A DNA stretch of 64,000 bases from Herbaspirillum rhizosphaerae (GTDB lineage: Bacteria; Pseudomonadota; Gammaproteobacteria; Burkholderiales; Burkholderiaceae_D): the NCBI RefSeq assembly GCF_001189965.1, contig NZ_LFLU01000022.1:1-64000 (forward strand), written 5' to 3'. The stretch's first letter is position 1; each line of letters opens with the position of its first letter. Positions 37,157 to 47,125 of this stretch are shown here, piece by piece. A program made the translations under genes and the position numbers. Under the pieces are notes generated by a model. The model made no database searches. It saw only the letters and a list, made by a program, of their open reading frames with translations, and was not told the origin of the DNA.

Positions 37157-37819
37157 ATGAACGTTCTGATTTTCGGCGCCACCGGCATGGTCGGCCAGGG
37201 CCTGTTGCGCGAATGCCTGCGCGACCCCGCCATCGCCTCGGTACGCGTGGTCGGCCGCACCCCGGTCGGCGTGCAACATCCCAAGCTGACTGAATTGCTG
37301 CATGCCGATCTCTATCGCTACGACAGCGTGGAAGAACAATTGCGCGGCTTCGATGCCTGCTTCTTTTGCCTGGGCGTGTCGGTCAGCGGCAAGACCGAGG
37401 CGCAATACACCCGCATCACCTACGACCTGACCATGGCGGCGGCGCAGACCTTGTGCCGGCTTAATCCGGAGATGCGTTTCTTCTACATCTCCGGCGCCAG
37501 CACCGACAGTACGGAACAAGGCAAGGTCATGTGGGCGCGCGTCAAGGGAAAGACCGAAAACGCCTTGTTGAAATTGCCGTTCAAGGGCGCCTACATGTTC
37601 CGTCCCGGCGCGATCCAGCCGATGCACGGCGAGGTGTCGAAGACGCCTGCCTATCGCTGGTTCTACACACTGGCCGGTCCGCTGCTATCGCTGGCGCGCT
37701 CGCTGTTCCCGCAGCACGTCACCACCACCGAACAACTGTCGCGCGCCATGATCAACGTCGCCCGGCACGGACATGACAAATCCATCATTCACAACGCCGA
37801 TATTGCCGGATTGGCATAA
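37157..37819 (+). CDS. NAD(P)-binding epimerase-like protein
   Basis: 220 aa with an N-terminal Rossmann motif LIFGATGMVGQGLLREC, then VVGRTP, FFCLGVSVSG and YISGASTDS, as in atypical SDR/NmrA-like nucleotide-binding proteins (semialdehyde-dehydrogenase-like, HTATIP2 relatives). GGGAG sits 8 bases before the ATG at 37157; the frame is open upstream but without support. Enzymatic role unknown. Monocistronic, downstream of a terminator. Confidence 0.8.
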   Translation: MNVLIFGATGMVGQGLLRECLRDPAIASVRVVGRTPVGVQHPKLTELLHADLYRYDSVEEQLRGFDACFFCLGVSVSGKTEAQYTRITYDLTMAAAQTLCRLNPEMRFFYISGASTDSTEQGKVMWARVKGKTENALLKLPFKGAYMFRPGAIQPMHGEVSKTPAYRWFYTLAGPLLSLARSLFPQHVTTTEQLSRAMINVARHGHDKSIIHNADIAGLA

Positions 37820-37975
37820 CGGGATGGCAACTTACTTGTCCGGCATATAACGGAATGCCTGATTCCGTCTGCGCATGGCGTTGAAATCAGATTTTGTCCT
37901 ACAGAAATGGCTGGGGCGGCAGGCATAAAATAAATCACCTTCAACACGCGCCGCTGTGCGCCAGGGTGAACCGCC

Positions 37976-38527
37976 ATGAGCAAGAAACTCGACTACCCCG
38001 TCGCCAATATCCGTCACTATCTGGAACCCGGCCCCATCGTGCTGGTGACCTCGCGCTGGCAGGATGCAACGGATGTCATGACGCTGGGCTGGCATACCGT
38101 GATGGAATTCACGCCGTCGCTGGTGGGTTGCATCATCGCATCCGGCAACCACAGCTTCGAACTGATCCGCAGCAGCCGCGAATGCGTGATCAACATCCCG
38201 ACCGTAGACATGATCGACACCGTGGTCGACATCGGCAATTGCTCCTGCGCCGAGGTCGACAAGTTCAGCCGTTTCGGCCTGGCTACCAGCCCTGCGGCCA
38301 AGGTCCGTGCGCCGCTGATCGACGATTGCTTCGTCAATCTGGAATGCAAACTCTACGACGACTGCCTGATCGACACCTACAACTATTTCATCTTCGAAGT
38401 CGTCAAGGCGCATGCCGCGGCGAGCCCGAAACATCCGCAGACCGTTCACTACACCGGCGACGGCGAGTTCATGTCGGCCGGCAAGCATGTCAGCCGCCGC
38501 GGTCGTTTCGCCGCGCAGAATCTGTAA
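37976..38527 (+). CDS. Flavin-reductase-family protein
   Basis: 183 aa with a flavin-binding split barrel: PIVLVTSRWQDATDVMTLGWHTVMEFTPSL and SGNHSFELIRSSRECVINIP are typical of FMN-binding flavin reductases. It could supply reduced flavin or reduce a substrate directly. A strong bidirectional terminator follows at 38543-38578. Substrate unknown. Confidence 0.83.
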   Translation: MSKKLDYPVANIRHYLEPGPIVLVTSRWQDATDVMTLGWHTVMEFTPSLVGCIIASGNHSFELIRSSRECVINIPTVDMIDTVVDIGNCSCAEVDKFSRFGLATSPAAKVRAPLIDDCFVNLECKLYDDCLIDTYNYFIFEVVKAHAAASPKHPQTVHYTGDGEFMSAGKHVSRRGRFAAQNL

Positions 38528-38542
38528 TTAACCCACGCAAAC

Positions 38543-38578
38543 AAAAAGGCCGCACGGACAAGCGTGCGGCCTTTTTTT
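38543..38578. terminator. Bidirectional rho-independent terminator
   Basis: The stem GGCCGCACG / CGTGCGGCC has a 6-base loop, is flanked by an A-run on the left and a T-run on the right, and lies between convergent flavin-reductase and chemoreceptor genes. Confidence 0.92.
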
Positions 38579-38599
38579 GCCTGGCTGATCAGACCGGCA

Positions 38600-40273
38600 T
38601 CAGGCATCCATCTCGTGTTCGATGCGCTGCAGATCCGACGAACTCAGGCGCGCTGCCGAGGGTGTGATATCGATGGCCCGCTTGGCGACGAGTTTGGATG
38701 ATTGCGCAGCGGCGCTGGTGACGATGCGCGCAGCATCGAGCTTGAACACGCTGACCACCTGCTCCAGCGTCTCGGCCTGATCCTGCAGTGCTTGCGCGGC
38801 GGCAGCGGCCTCTTCGACCAGCGCGGCGTTTTGCTGCGTGACGTCGTCCATTTGCGACACGGCCTGGTTGACCTGGCTGATGCCGCTGCTTTGCTCTTCG
38901 CTGGCGCTGGCGATTTCGCCGACGATGTCGGTGACCTTCTGCACGCTGTTGACGATGTCGCTCATGGTGGTGCCGGCTTGCTGCACCAGCTTGCTGCCGG
39001 AACCGACCTTGTCGACCGAGTCGTCGATCAGCGTCTTGATCTCTTTCGCCGCCGCTGCCGAACGCTGCGCCAGGCTGCGCACTTCGGACGCAACCACGGC
39101 GAAGCCGCGGCCCTGTTCGCCGGCACGCGCCGCTTCGACCGCTGCATTCAACGCCAGGATATTGGTCTGGAACGCAATACCGTCGATGACGCTGATGATG
39201 TCGACAATCTTGCGCGACGAGTCGTTGATCGAGTTCATGGTATCGACCACCTGGCGCACCACGTCGCCGCCTTGCGAGGCGATGTGCGACGCCGACAGCG
39301 CAAGCTGGTTGGCTTGCTTGGCGTTCTCGGTGTTTTGCTTGACCACGGAAGTCAGTTGCTCGAGGCTGGATGCGGTCTCTTCCAGCGAAGCGGCCTGCTG
39401 TTCGGTGCGCGACGACAAATCGGTGTTGCCGACCGCGATCTGCTTGGCGGCGACGCTGACCGAGTCGGTCGACGTACGCACGGTGCCGATCACGTCGACG
39501 ATGCGCACGCGCAGCTTGTTGAAGGCGGTGGCGGCGTGGCCGATTTCATCCATGCGCTCGACGCGCATCGGCTGGGACAGATCCAGCGAAGCGCTGACTT
39601 CTTCGAAGGTGTTCTTGATGTTGCGCAAGCTGCCGCTGATGTTGCGATACAGGGTCAGCGCCAGCGTGCCGGTGAACAAAATCGCCACGACGATGACCGC
39701 CACCATGCTCTTGAAGGCGAACTCGTAGGCCGCGACGCTTTCCGCACGCACGTCGTCGACCAGCTTGCTGTTGTAGGCGATATGATCGTCGATGCCTTTC
39801 TTCACGCCTGCCGCCGACACCGCCAGCGGACTGCCCGCCATCAGCGTGGCGCGCACGCCGTCCATGTCGCCCGCATGCGCGGCGGCGAAGAACGGGATCA
39901 ACGCCTTGCGATAGGCTTCCATGTTGACCTTGTCGGCTTCCAGCATCTTGCCGTCGGTCTCATCGTAGATCTGCTCTTTCGCGTACTTGGCGACCACGTC
40001 GTCAAACGCCTTGTTGGCATCGGCCACGGCTTTATCCAGCGCCGTCTTGTCGCTCAGGTTGGAAAACACCGACAAGCGGTAACCGGCCAGGCGCGTATCG
40101 GCGAGGAAACCCTTAGCGGCGTTCAGGCCGCTGATGCTGGGGATGATGCGGTTTTGCACCGTATCGAAGCGCACCTGCGCGCGCTGCAACTGCACGAGGC
40201 CGTCGATGCCGACGAAGAGGAGAGCCAGCAGGGCCACCGACAAGGTAAGAAGAAGGCGTTTGGTGATTGTCAT
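38600..40273 (-). CDS. Methyl-accepting chemotaxis protein (4HB sensor)
   Basis: 557 aa. First membrane segment residues about 8-28 ([20 protein letters not shown]), a periplasmic four-helix-bundle sensor, a second membrane segment near residue 200, HAMP, then the cytoplasmic signalling coil with the conserved tip [22 protein letters not shown]-terminal tail (after FKLDA) of about 44 residues lacks the CheR-binding pentapeptide. The signalling part is nearly identical to the receptor at 47670-49223. The start is placed at the ATG opening the signal-anchor helix. Ligand unknown. Confidence 0.9.
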   Translation of the reverse strand: MTITKRLLLTLSVALLALLFVGIDGLVQLQRAQVRFDTVQNRIIPSISGLNAAKGFLADTRLAGYRLSVFSNLSDKTALDKAVADANKAFDDVVAKYAKEQIYDETDGKMLEADKVNMEAYRKALIPFFAAAHAGDMDGVRATLMAGSPLAVSAAGVKKGIDDHIAYNSKLVDDVRAESVAAYEFAFKSMVAVIVVAILFTGTLALTLYRNISGSLRNIKNTFEEVSASLDLSQPMRVERMDEIGHAATAFNKLRVRIVDVIGTVRTSTDSVSVAAKQIAVGNTDLSSRTEQQAASLEETASSLEQLTSVVKQNTENAKQANQLALSASHIASQGGDVVRQVVDTMNSINDSSRKIVDIISVIDGIAFQTNILALNAAVEAARAGEQGRGFAVVASEVRSLAQRSAAAAKEIKTLIDDSVDKVGSGSKLVQQAGTTMSDIVNSVQKVTDIVGEIASASEEQSSGISQVNQAVSQMDDVTQQNAALVEEAAAAAQALQDQAETLEQVVSVFKLDAARIVTSAAAQSSKLVAKRAIDITPSAARLSSSDLQRIEHEMDA

Positions 40274-40500
40274 GGTCGTATCGTTTCTCAAGAAAGTGGG
40301 TGGGATCCGAAGCTGCGTTGGCCCCGGGGCTGGCGTCGTCTCCTCGTGCTGCGGCTGCGGAGTTGCATGCTGGAAAATATATTGCAAATCAAGACTGCTA
40401 CGCCGCCGGCATGCATGGCCCGCCTGAACGGCGGGACCGACATGTTAGCGACGCTGTGTTACTGCTTGATGAATCAGGTATCGCTCAATCCGTTCGCCGC

Positions 40501-41643
40501 TCAGGCAGCCATGGAAGCGCCTTCGAAGGCGTCCTGCAGGGATTCGCCATGCTCGCGGCAGAATTTCTGCCCGGCGCGGTAGCCGACGTCGAACAACAGT
40601 TGCATGTTCGAAGACGACCAGTCCAGCACCTCCGGCCAGTGCTCGTCCGGAATGCCGCTCATCAGGTCGACCTTGAGCAGGCGGCGCAGCGGTTCACCGG
40701 TTTCCGGATGCGTATTGTGTTCAAGTTCGAACAGGCGCATTTCGGATTTCGAGATTTTCACCAGCGGCGTGATGATGGAGCGCACCCAGGCGTCGTACAG
40801 GTTGCGCGGCTTGCGGATCAGGCGATCCTCGCCGAGGATGTCGAGCACCACCAGCGTTTCGATGTCGGCATGCTTGCCCGAGGTGGACAGCAGCGGATCG
40901 AAATTGAGCGTGTCGAGCGCCGCGCCTTCGATGTAATCGTCGCCCTCGATTTCCGTCGGCGGATAGAGGAAGGGGAAGGACAACGCGGCGCGCACGTGGA
41001 TCGGTTCGATTTCCTTCTTGTCCCAGATCTGCATCTCGCCTTTGCTCATGTTGTAGGCGTTGATGTAGAAATCCGGCTTCATGCGCGCGATGGCGTCGAA
41101 GTCGATCGACTGTTCGAGGAAAGGATGATGCGCGCACAGGCCGAGGCTCTTGGACGACAGATCCGACGGCGACATGGCCGACAGCATCAGGTGCATCCAG
41201 TCGTTCCATGCGCCGGAGGCTTCCGCAAAGCGCTGCGTGAACACGTCGAGGAAAGGATAACCGGCCGCCATGGAGGACATGTTCGGCATGCCGGGCATTG
41301 ACGCCATACCAGGCATGGCGGGCATCTGCGACGGCACGTTGTCGCGGAAGCTGCGCGCGTCCTGCCCCGGCTTCTTGAAGATCTTGTAGTTGATGGGGAA
41401 CATCTTGTAGATGCTGTCGGCCACGCCGACTTCGGCCCAGCGCATCAATGCTTCACGCGGCGAGCAATCCAGCGGGGCCTGGTACAGCAAGCCCATCAGC
41501 ACGCCCGCGCCCGACGCCGAGATGACGTCGAATTCTATGCCCTCATCCAGAAACGCCGTCAATGCGCCGGCAATCAAGGTGGAGTTCGGGGCGCCGCCGC
41601 CGATCACCAATGCTTTTTTTCCCGCCCGATACTGATTGGTCAT
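40501..41643 (-). CDS. Patatin-like phospholipase family protein, atypical active site
   Basis: 380 aa. The glycine-rich oxyanion motif GGGAPN (residues 15-20) is present, but the nucleophile elbow reads SASGA around Ser44 instead of GxSxG, and the catalytic Asp of the DG motif appears as Glu (IEGAALDTLNFDPL). A Met-rich segment (PAMPGMASMPGMPNMSSM) lies around residues 115-132. It may be a divergent lipase or inactive. Related proteins are common in Burkholderiales near storage-lipid and envelope genes. Leftward, monocistronic. Confidence 0.75.
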   Translation of the reverse strand: MTNQYRAGKKALVIGGGAPNSTLIAGALTAFLDEGIEFDVISASGAGVLMGLLYQAPLDCSPREALMRWAEVGVADSIYKMFPINYKIFKKPGQDARSFRDNVPSQMPAMPGMASMPGMPNMSSMAAGYPFLDVFTQRFAEASGAWNDWMHLMLSAMSPSDLSSKSLGLCAHHPFLEQSIDFDAIARMKPDFYINAYNMSKGEMQIWDKKEIEPIHVRAALSFPFLYPPTEIEGDDYIEGAALDTLNFDPLLSTSGKHADIETLVVLDILGEDRLIRKPRNLYDAWVRSIITPLVKISKSEMRLFELEHNTHPETGEPLRRLLKVDLMSGIPDEHWPEVLDWSSSNMQLLFDVGYRAGQKFCREHGESLQDAFEGASMAA

Positions 41644-41979
41644 GTGAGCCTCTCAGATTTCCCGTTGTGTTTTGGAACGGTGCGCAGATGAAAATAAATG
41701 AAATGACGCACCGCAAAAATTTTTCTTTGTGAGGGAAATATAGCCGCAAAGAAACAGAAAGAAAGGATTAGCAGTGATTTAATTAACGCATATCAGGTAT
41801 TCAACAGACTGATATGGGGACGCCTGCTGCGTTTGCGCGGCGCGGTCTTTACATCCTGCAGCCTGAGCGGCGGAGATCTCTTACCTGAATGACAGCAAAT
41901 GGCAGACGAAGTCATTGATCTGTAATGAATCGGCTGCTCATCGCGACTATATTTTGTGCACACAACGGAGACATGAAAT
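41644..41979. other. AT-rich intergenic region (336 bp)
   Basis: Divergent promoter region for the patatin and DUF1223 genes. No gene is seen. It contains the 8-bp inverted repeat CATATCAG (41789-41796) / CTGATATG (41809-41816) with a 12-base spacer, a possible operator. Confidence 0.5.
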
Positions 41980-42780
41980 ATGAAAGCGCCTGCCTATTTC
42001 CTCGCAGTTTTTTATGCCGCGACAGCCCTGGCGACATCCTCCGCCGCCTATGCCGCGCAATGCGAGAAGCAAAGCCCGGCGCATCGCCTGGCACTGGTGG
42101 AGTTGTATACCTCCGAAGGCTGCAACAGCTGTCCGCCCGCAGATCGCTGGCTGCGCCAGATCGACACGCGCAACGCCGCCGACCGCGATATCGTGCCGCT
42201 CGCCTTGCACGTGGATTACTGGGACAGCCTGGGCTGGCGCGATGTATTTTCGCAGCACATCTTCACCGAACGGCAAGAACAATTGAGCCGCCTCGGCACG
42301 ACGCGTTTTTCCTATACGCCGGAAGTGTTCGTGAGCGGCAGGGAGTTCCGCAACTGGCGCAGCGAGAGTGAATTTCGCTCGGCGATGAAGGCCATCAACA
42401 GCAAGCCGGCGGCGGCCGACATCCGTCTCGCGTGGACCCCGGCGGCGGATGGCCGGGTCAAGATCGATGCCGAGTTTTCACCTGCCGGCGCGAGCTCTGC
42501 GTCCGCCTCGCAAGCCTATGTTGCGGTCTACGAGAACCGGCTCAGCAACAAGATTGCCGCCGGCGAAAACAACGGCGCGACCTTGCAGCATGACTACGTG
42601 GTGCGCCAATGGAAGGGGCCGATACATCTTGACGGAAAAACCGTGGTGATGGACGTCTTCAAACTTCCCCCGGGTCGTGACGGCAAGCGCGCCGATACGG
42701 GCAATCTGGGCGTCGCCGCGTTCGTACAGGATTCCAGCACCGGCGAAGTGTTGCAGGCGCTGGCCTTGCCGGCCTGCTGA
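41980..42780 (+). CDS. DUF1223 thioredoxin-like secreted protein
   Basis: 266 aa with a signal peptide (ATSSAAYAAQ). A CxxC motif Cys48-Asn-Ser-Cys51 (TSEGCNSCPPADRWL) begins the DUF1223 thioredoxin-like fold, followed by PLALHVDYWDSLGWRDVF. The family is periplasmic and of unknown function, possibly a disulfide reductase. GGAGACATGAAAT precedes the ATG. Confidence 0.83.
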   Translation: MKAPAYFLAVFYAATALATSSAAYAAQCEKQSPAHRLALVELYTSEGCNSCPPADRWLRQIDTRNAADRDIVPLALHVDYWDSLGWRDVFSQHIFTERQEQLSRLGTTRFSYTPEVFVSGREFRNWRSESEFRSAMKAINSKPAAADIRLAWTPAADGRVKIDAEFSPAGASSASASQAYVAVYENRLSNKIAAGENNGATLQHDYVVRQWKGPIHLDGKTVVMDVFKLPPGRDGKRADTGNLGVAAFVQDSSTGEVLQALALPAC

Positions 42781-42839
42781 GATTCCGGCGGCACGTCGGC
42801 TGAATTCGAAGCAATCGGCGACAATGAGCGTTCCTCACG

Positions 42840-43796
42840 ATGCAGAACATGATTGTGTGCATGCTCAATAAAGCTTATTCACTGGTCTTTCCCGACGATC
42901 GTCTCACGCTCGGCCTGATGACGCCGTTGACGCCGCCGACCGGCGTACTCGCAGATCCTGAAACGGAGAAGGCATTGGCGCAGCATGCCGAAGCATGCGG
43001 CTTCAGCGCGCTGTGGACGCGCGACGTCCCGCTGATGATTCCGCAGGCCGGCGAAGTCAGCGCACTGGACGATCCTTTTCTCTGGCTGGGAATGCTGGCG
43101 GCGGCCACCACGACGATTGCCGTCGGTACAGCTGCGGCGGTGCTGCCTTTACGGCATCCGCTGTTGCTGGCCAAGAGTGCGCTGAGCCTGGATCGACTGT
43201 CCGGCGGGCGCTTTTTGCTCGGCGTCGGATCGGGCGACCGGGAAGAAGAATTTGCTGCATTCGGCATGACGGCGGAGCAAGGCGGCGAACGCTTCCGGAC
43301 ACACTGGGAAATCCTGCGTGCCGCACTGGACGATGCACCCGACCAAGCAGCAGAAGAAGTGTTGATGCAGGCCACCGGCGGCTACCGGGTGCTGCCGCCA
43401 CCGGCACAGCGCATCGCCATGCTGGCAGTCGGTTCTGCCCGCCAGTCCCTGCAGTGGATTGCCGCCAACGCCGACGGCTGGGCCTCCTACCATCGCGAAG
43501 AACAACGCCAGCAAGGCCGCATCGGCCTGTGGCAACAGGCGCTGGCGCAACGCGCAGGCGGTGCGGCCAAACCCTTCATCCAGTCATTGAATCTGGATTT
43601 GCTCGACGATCCGGACGCGCCCTCCGAACCGATCACGCTGGGCATGCGCGGCGGCCGCCATGCCTTGCTCGATTATCTGCGCAGATTGCACGGCTACGGC
43701 GTCGGCCACGTGCTGTTGAACCTGGCGCGCCAGGGCAGACCGCGCCGCGAGGTGATGGATGAAATGGGCCGCGAGGTCATCCCGCAGTTAGGATGA
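42840..43796 (+). CDS. Luciferase-like (LLM class) flavin-dependent oxidoreductase
   Basis: 318 aa TIM-barrel monooxygenase: LTLGLMTPLTPPTG, CGFSALWTRDVPL, AVLPLRHPLLLAKSALSLDRLSGGRFLLGVGSGDREEE is the F420/FMN-binding core pattern of the LLM family. The first nine residues (MQNMIVCML) may not be translated, because an ATG at residue 9 also fits and no ribosome site is clear. It follows the DUF1223 gene by 60 bases. Substrate unknown. Confidence 0.82.
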   Translation: MQNMIVCMLNKAYSLVFPDDRLTLGLMTPLTPPTGVLADPETEKALAQHAEACGFSALWTRDVPLMIPQAGEVSALDDPFLWLGMLAAATTTIAVGTAAAVLPLRHPLLLAKSALSLDRLSGGRFLLGVGSGDREEEFAAFGMTAEQGGERFRTHWEILRAALDDAPDQAAEEVLMQATGGYRVLPPPAQRIAMLAVGSARQSLQWIAANADGWASYHREEQRQQGRIGLWQQALAQRAGGAAKPFIQSLNLDLLDDPDAPSEPITLGMRGGRHALLDYLRRLHGYGVGHVLLNLARQGRPRREVMDEMGREVIPQLG

Positions 43797-43820
43797 CTTC
43801 GGGGATGACCGCCAAGATAT

Positions 43821-44759
43821 CTATTTGCCCCAGCGCAGCACCAGCGGATCGAGACGACGCGCGATCTTGATGAGGCCTTCGCGTGTGGCAGGATGCATCG
43901 CCGCCAGCGGGTGGCGCACGGCATCCGATTTGATGATGCCGCCTTCTTTCATCAGCGCCTTGCACGACGCCAGGCCGCCCTGGCGGTTTTCATAGTTGAT
44001 CAGCGGCAGCCACTCCTGATAATGCCGGGCCGCCAGTTCGGTATCGCCGGCGAAGTACGCATCGAGGATGCGGCGAATGCCGTCCGGATAGCCGCCGCCG
44101 GTCATGGCGCCGGTAGCGCCGGCATCCAGATCGGCCATCAGCGTGATGGCTTCTTCGCCGTCCCACGGGCCGACAATCGCTTCGCCGCCGAGTGCGATGA
44201 TTTCACGCAGTTTGTTGGCTGCCTGCGGCACTTCGATCTTGAAATACGAAACATTGGCGATGTCCTGCGCCATGCGCACCAGCAGCGACGGCGACAGCGT
44301 GGTGCCGCTGACCGGCGCATCCTGGATCATGATCGGAATGCTGATCGCATCCGACACGGTGCTGAAAAAATCATAAATGCCGGTCTCGCCGATGCGAATC
44401 GTCGCGCCGTGATACGGCGGCATGATCATGACCATGGCCGCGCCGGCATCTTGCGCGATGCGGCTGCGCTGGGCGCAGATGCGCGAACTGAAATGCGTTG
44501 TCGTGACGATCACCGGCACGCGTCCGGCAACGTGATCGAGCACCGTGCTGATGAGCGCGTTGCGTTCGTCGTCGGTCAGCGCGAACTGTTCGGAAAAATT
44601 GGCCAGAATGCAAATGCCGTCCGAACCGGCATCGATCATGAAGTCGATACAGCGGCGCTGCCCTTCCAGATCGATATCGCCGTGGTCGTCGAAAATGGTC
44701 GGCGCCACGGGAAAAACGCCGCGATAGACCGGCGTAGGCGCATTCTTGTTTTTGCTCAT
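43821..44759 (-). CDS. L-2-keto-3-deoxyarabonate dehydratase-like protein (DapA family)
   Basis: 312 aa class I aldolase-fold enzyme with Schiff-base Lys174 (YFKIEVP) and Tyr116 (MPPYHG). Segments ANFSEQF, TDDERNALI, AAMVMIMPPYHGAT, GPWDGEEAITLMADL and AGATGAMTGGG closely follow the Azospirillum L-2-keto-3-deoxyarabonate dehydratase, which makes 2-oxoglutarate semialdehyde in the arabinose pathway. The usual DapA GxTGE is replaced by ANFSE, as in that enzyme. Start at 44759; GAGAGAGA upstream. No other arabinose genes are nearby, so the physiological substrate is open. Confidence 0.83.
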   Translation of the reverse strand: MSKNKNAPTPVYRGVFPVAPTIFDDHGDIDLEGQRRCIDFMIDAGSDGICILANFSEQFALTDDERNALISTVLDHVAGRVPVIVTTTHFSSRICAQRSRIAQDAGAAMVMIMPPYHGATIRIGETGIYDFFSTVSDAISIPIMIQDAPVSGTTLSPSLLVRMAQDIANVSYFKIEVPQAANKLREIIALGGEAIVGPWDGEEAITLMADLDAGATGAMTGGGYPDGIRRILDAYFAGDTELAARHYQEWLPLINYENRQGGLASCKALMKEGGIIKSDAVRHPLAAMHPATREGLIKIARRLDPLVLRWGK

Positions 44760-44875
44760 GATCGTGTGTCTCTCTCTTGGTAATGCGGACAGCCGCTTGA
44801 TGTTGTCGTCTTTGCGGCGCCGGTCCGGGATCACCTCGGCGCATCACGCTGGATGGCGCCGGATGCCGTTGTGCT

Positions 44876-47125
44876 TCAGCGTCCCTTCAGCAATTGATTG
44901 ACTTGCTGAAACTCCATGGGCGGGTAGTAATAGAAGCCCTGGAAGAACTGGCATCCGATGGCTTTGAGAAATTTCTCCTGCACCAGTGTTTCCACTCCTT
45001 CGGCGACAGTGGTGCAAGAGAGAATCTTCGCCAGCGATACGACTGCGCGGATAATCAGCTCGCTCTTCTCGCTGATCCCGATTTGCGCCACAAAAGACTG
45101 GTCTATCTTAATACTTTTCGTGGGAAAGCGACTCAGCTTCTGCAAAGAGGAGTAACCGGTCCCGAAATCGTCGATGGTAATCCCGTAACCTTTGGCGTTG
45201 AGCGCTTCAAGATGGCTGATGGCGAGATTCTCGTTGCCGACCAGGCCGGTCTCGGTAATTTCGAACTCCAGGTAGTCGGAACTGATGCGGTGTTTCTGGC
45301 AGGACGCGTTGACCAGATCGAGCAGATCGGCGCGGACGATATCGATGGCCGACAGGTTGATGGCGATCGGCAGGCTGCGCTCGCCGGCGTCCAGCGTCTG
45401 GCGAATATACGCGCAGACGCTGTCGACCACGAAGGCCGTGATGAAGTGAATCGCGCCGCTGCTCTCCGCCACAGGAATGAATTCCGCCGGCGAGACATCG
45501 CCCAGCGTCGGCGAACGCCAGCGGATGAGCGCCTCGAGTCCGACGATCTCGCCGTCGCGCGTGACCTTGGGCTGATACACCAGGCGCAATTCGTTTTCAC
45601 GCAAGGCCATGAGGATGGCCTGCTCGATGTTGAGACGACGGCGGATCTGCGCCGCCGCCTCGTCGTCGAATACGGCGACGCTCTGGTTGCCGGAACGGCG
45701 CGCCGTATCCAACGCGATCTTGCCGCGTTGAAGCAATTCGTCGCCGTCGGTTTCACCGGGACGCGAGAACGCCACCGCCATGGAAATCTGCACCGGATGA
45801 CGCTCGCCGTTGAGCACCAGTTCCTCCGGCAGGCTGCGGCGGATATGCTCGATCTGGGGAATGGCGTCGCGGCTGCCATGCGTGCTTTCGATGGTGAATC
45901 CGAACACCACGCTGCGCAAGCGGGCGCACAGGCTGCTGTCCGGCAACAAGCGTCTGAGCGTGCCGGCGAACGTCACGATCAGGTCGTCGCCGGCAGCGCT
46001 GCCATGCGCGTCATTGACGAACTTGATACTGTCGAGCCGGATGATGATCAACGCCAGCTGGCGGCGCGGCGGCATGGCGCTCAGGGCGGCGGCCAGTTGC
46101 TGCAGCATCATGTCGCGGTTAGGCAGCCTGGTCAGCTGGTCGTGGCTGCTGAGAAAAGATTCGCGCTCTTTGCTGCGGCTCAGCGCTTCCTGGATGCGGC
46201 GCATCTGGGAGATGTCGCGCAACAGGACGATGTAGTGATTTTCGGACGTCGGCGAGATGCTCTCGATCGAGATCAGGCGACCGTCGCGGGTCTCGAATTC
46301 CTGTCCCGGTTTGAGCGAGAGGATATCGGCGGTTTTTTCTTCCTTGTCCTTGCACTTGTGCGCCAGCAAGGCAAACAGGCTGGCGGATTTTTTATCCTGG
46401 CGGCCGATGATGGCGTCGGCCAGCGAGTTGGCTTTGAGGATGCGCGCCTGGGCGTCGCACAGCAGGATGGCGCCGCCGGCGTTTTCAAAAATCTCCTGAT
46501 ATTGCGCGTGGCTGCTCTGCAGTTCGATGCTGGCCGCACGGTGGCGCCTGACCGCCGCGTCAAGCGCATGTAGCAGACGGAACACGCCCAGCGGCACGCA
46601 GATATTGAAGAACAGGAACAGCAAGGATTGGATGTACGCATGCGCGTTGGCCAACGGCGTCGACAGCCCCGGATAGCTCGGCAAGGGCTCGTTGCGGATC
46701 AGCAGCATGAACGGCAACACATTGACCGCCATCAGCACCAGCGCGAGGCGGGATCCGAAGAACAGACGCGCGATCAGCGGCGCAGTGTACACAAACATGA
46801 TGCCGAGTTTGGCTATCTCAGGATCGTTGACGAAATAGACGATGCAAAACGCCGCGGCGTAAATCGTTGCGATCAGCATGGCGCTGCCGATCACCGGCCG
46901 CCGCAAGGAAGCGAATACCGCAATCGACAAGGCGATGAAAAATCCCGTAACGATGACGATGATGTAATAGGCCCCGACCTTGATCGCATCAATCGCGCTG
47001 AGCAGGCCGATGCCGAATTCGAGCAGCAGGCCCGACACCAGAATGATGCGCAGCGCGCTCTCTTTCCAGACTGTGTTTTCCGCTGCGCTCAGCGCGTTTT
47101 CTTTAAGCAGTAGCCACTGGAACAT
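44876..47125 (-). CDS. Membrane PAS-GGDEF(degenerate)-EAL cyclic-di-GMP phosphodiesterase
   Basis: 749 aa. About six N-terminal hydrophobic segments form a MASE-like sensor, followed by a PAS domain (YQEIFENAGGAILLCDAQ), a GGDEF fold whose signature is lost (RSVVFGFTI where RxGGDEF is expected) and a complete EAL domain. The EAL residues are present: Glu531 (EALIRW), Asn590 (INLSA), Glu622 (EITETG), Asp652-Asp653 (DDFGTGYSSL), Lys673 (KIDQSF), Glu709 (AEGVET). It should hydrolyse cyclic di-GMP, with the GGDEF domain acting as a regulator. Start chosen at MFQWLL. Confidence 0.88.
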   Translation of the reverse strand: MFQWLLLKENALSAAENTVWKESALRIILVSGLLLEFGIGLLSAIDAIKVGAYYIIVIVTGFFIALSIAVFASLRRPVIGSAMLIATIYAAAFCIVYFVNDPEIAKLGIMFVYTAPLIARLFFGSRLALVLMAVNVLPFMLLIRNEPLPSYPGLSTPLANAHAYIQSLLFLFFNICVPLGVFRLLHALDAAVRRHRAASIELQSSHAQYQEIFENAGGAILLCDAQARILKANSLADAIIGRQDKKSASLFALLAHKCKDKEEKTADILSLKPGQEFETRDGRLISIESISPTSENHYIVLLRDISQMRRIQEALSRSKERESFLSSHDQLTRLPNRDMMLQQLAAALSAMPPRRQLALIIIRLDSIKFVNDAHGSAAGDDLIVTFAGTLRRLLPDSSLCARLRSVVFGFTIESTHGSRDAIPQIEHIRRSLPEELVLNGERHPVQISMAVAFSRPGETDGDELLQRGKIALDTARRSGNQSVAVFDDEAAAQIRRRLNIEQAILMALRENELRLVYQPKVTRDGEIVGLEALIRWRSPTLGDVSPAEFIPVAESSGAIHFITAFVVDSVCAYIRQTLDAGERSLPIAINLSAIDIVRADLLDLVNASCQKHRISSDYLEFEITETGLVGNENLAISHLEALNAKGYGITIDDFGTGYSSLQKLSRFPTKSIKIDQSFVAQIGISEKSELIIRAVVSLAKILSCTTVAEGVETLVQEKFLKAIGCQFFQGFYYYPPMEFQQVNQLLKGR

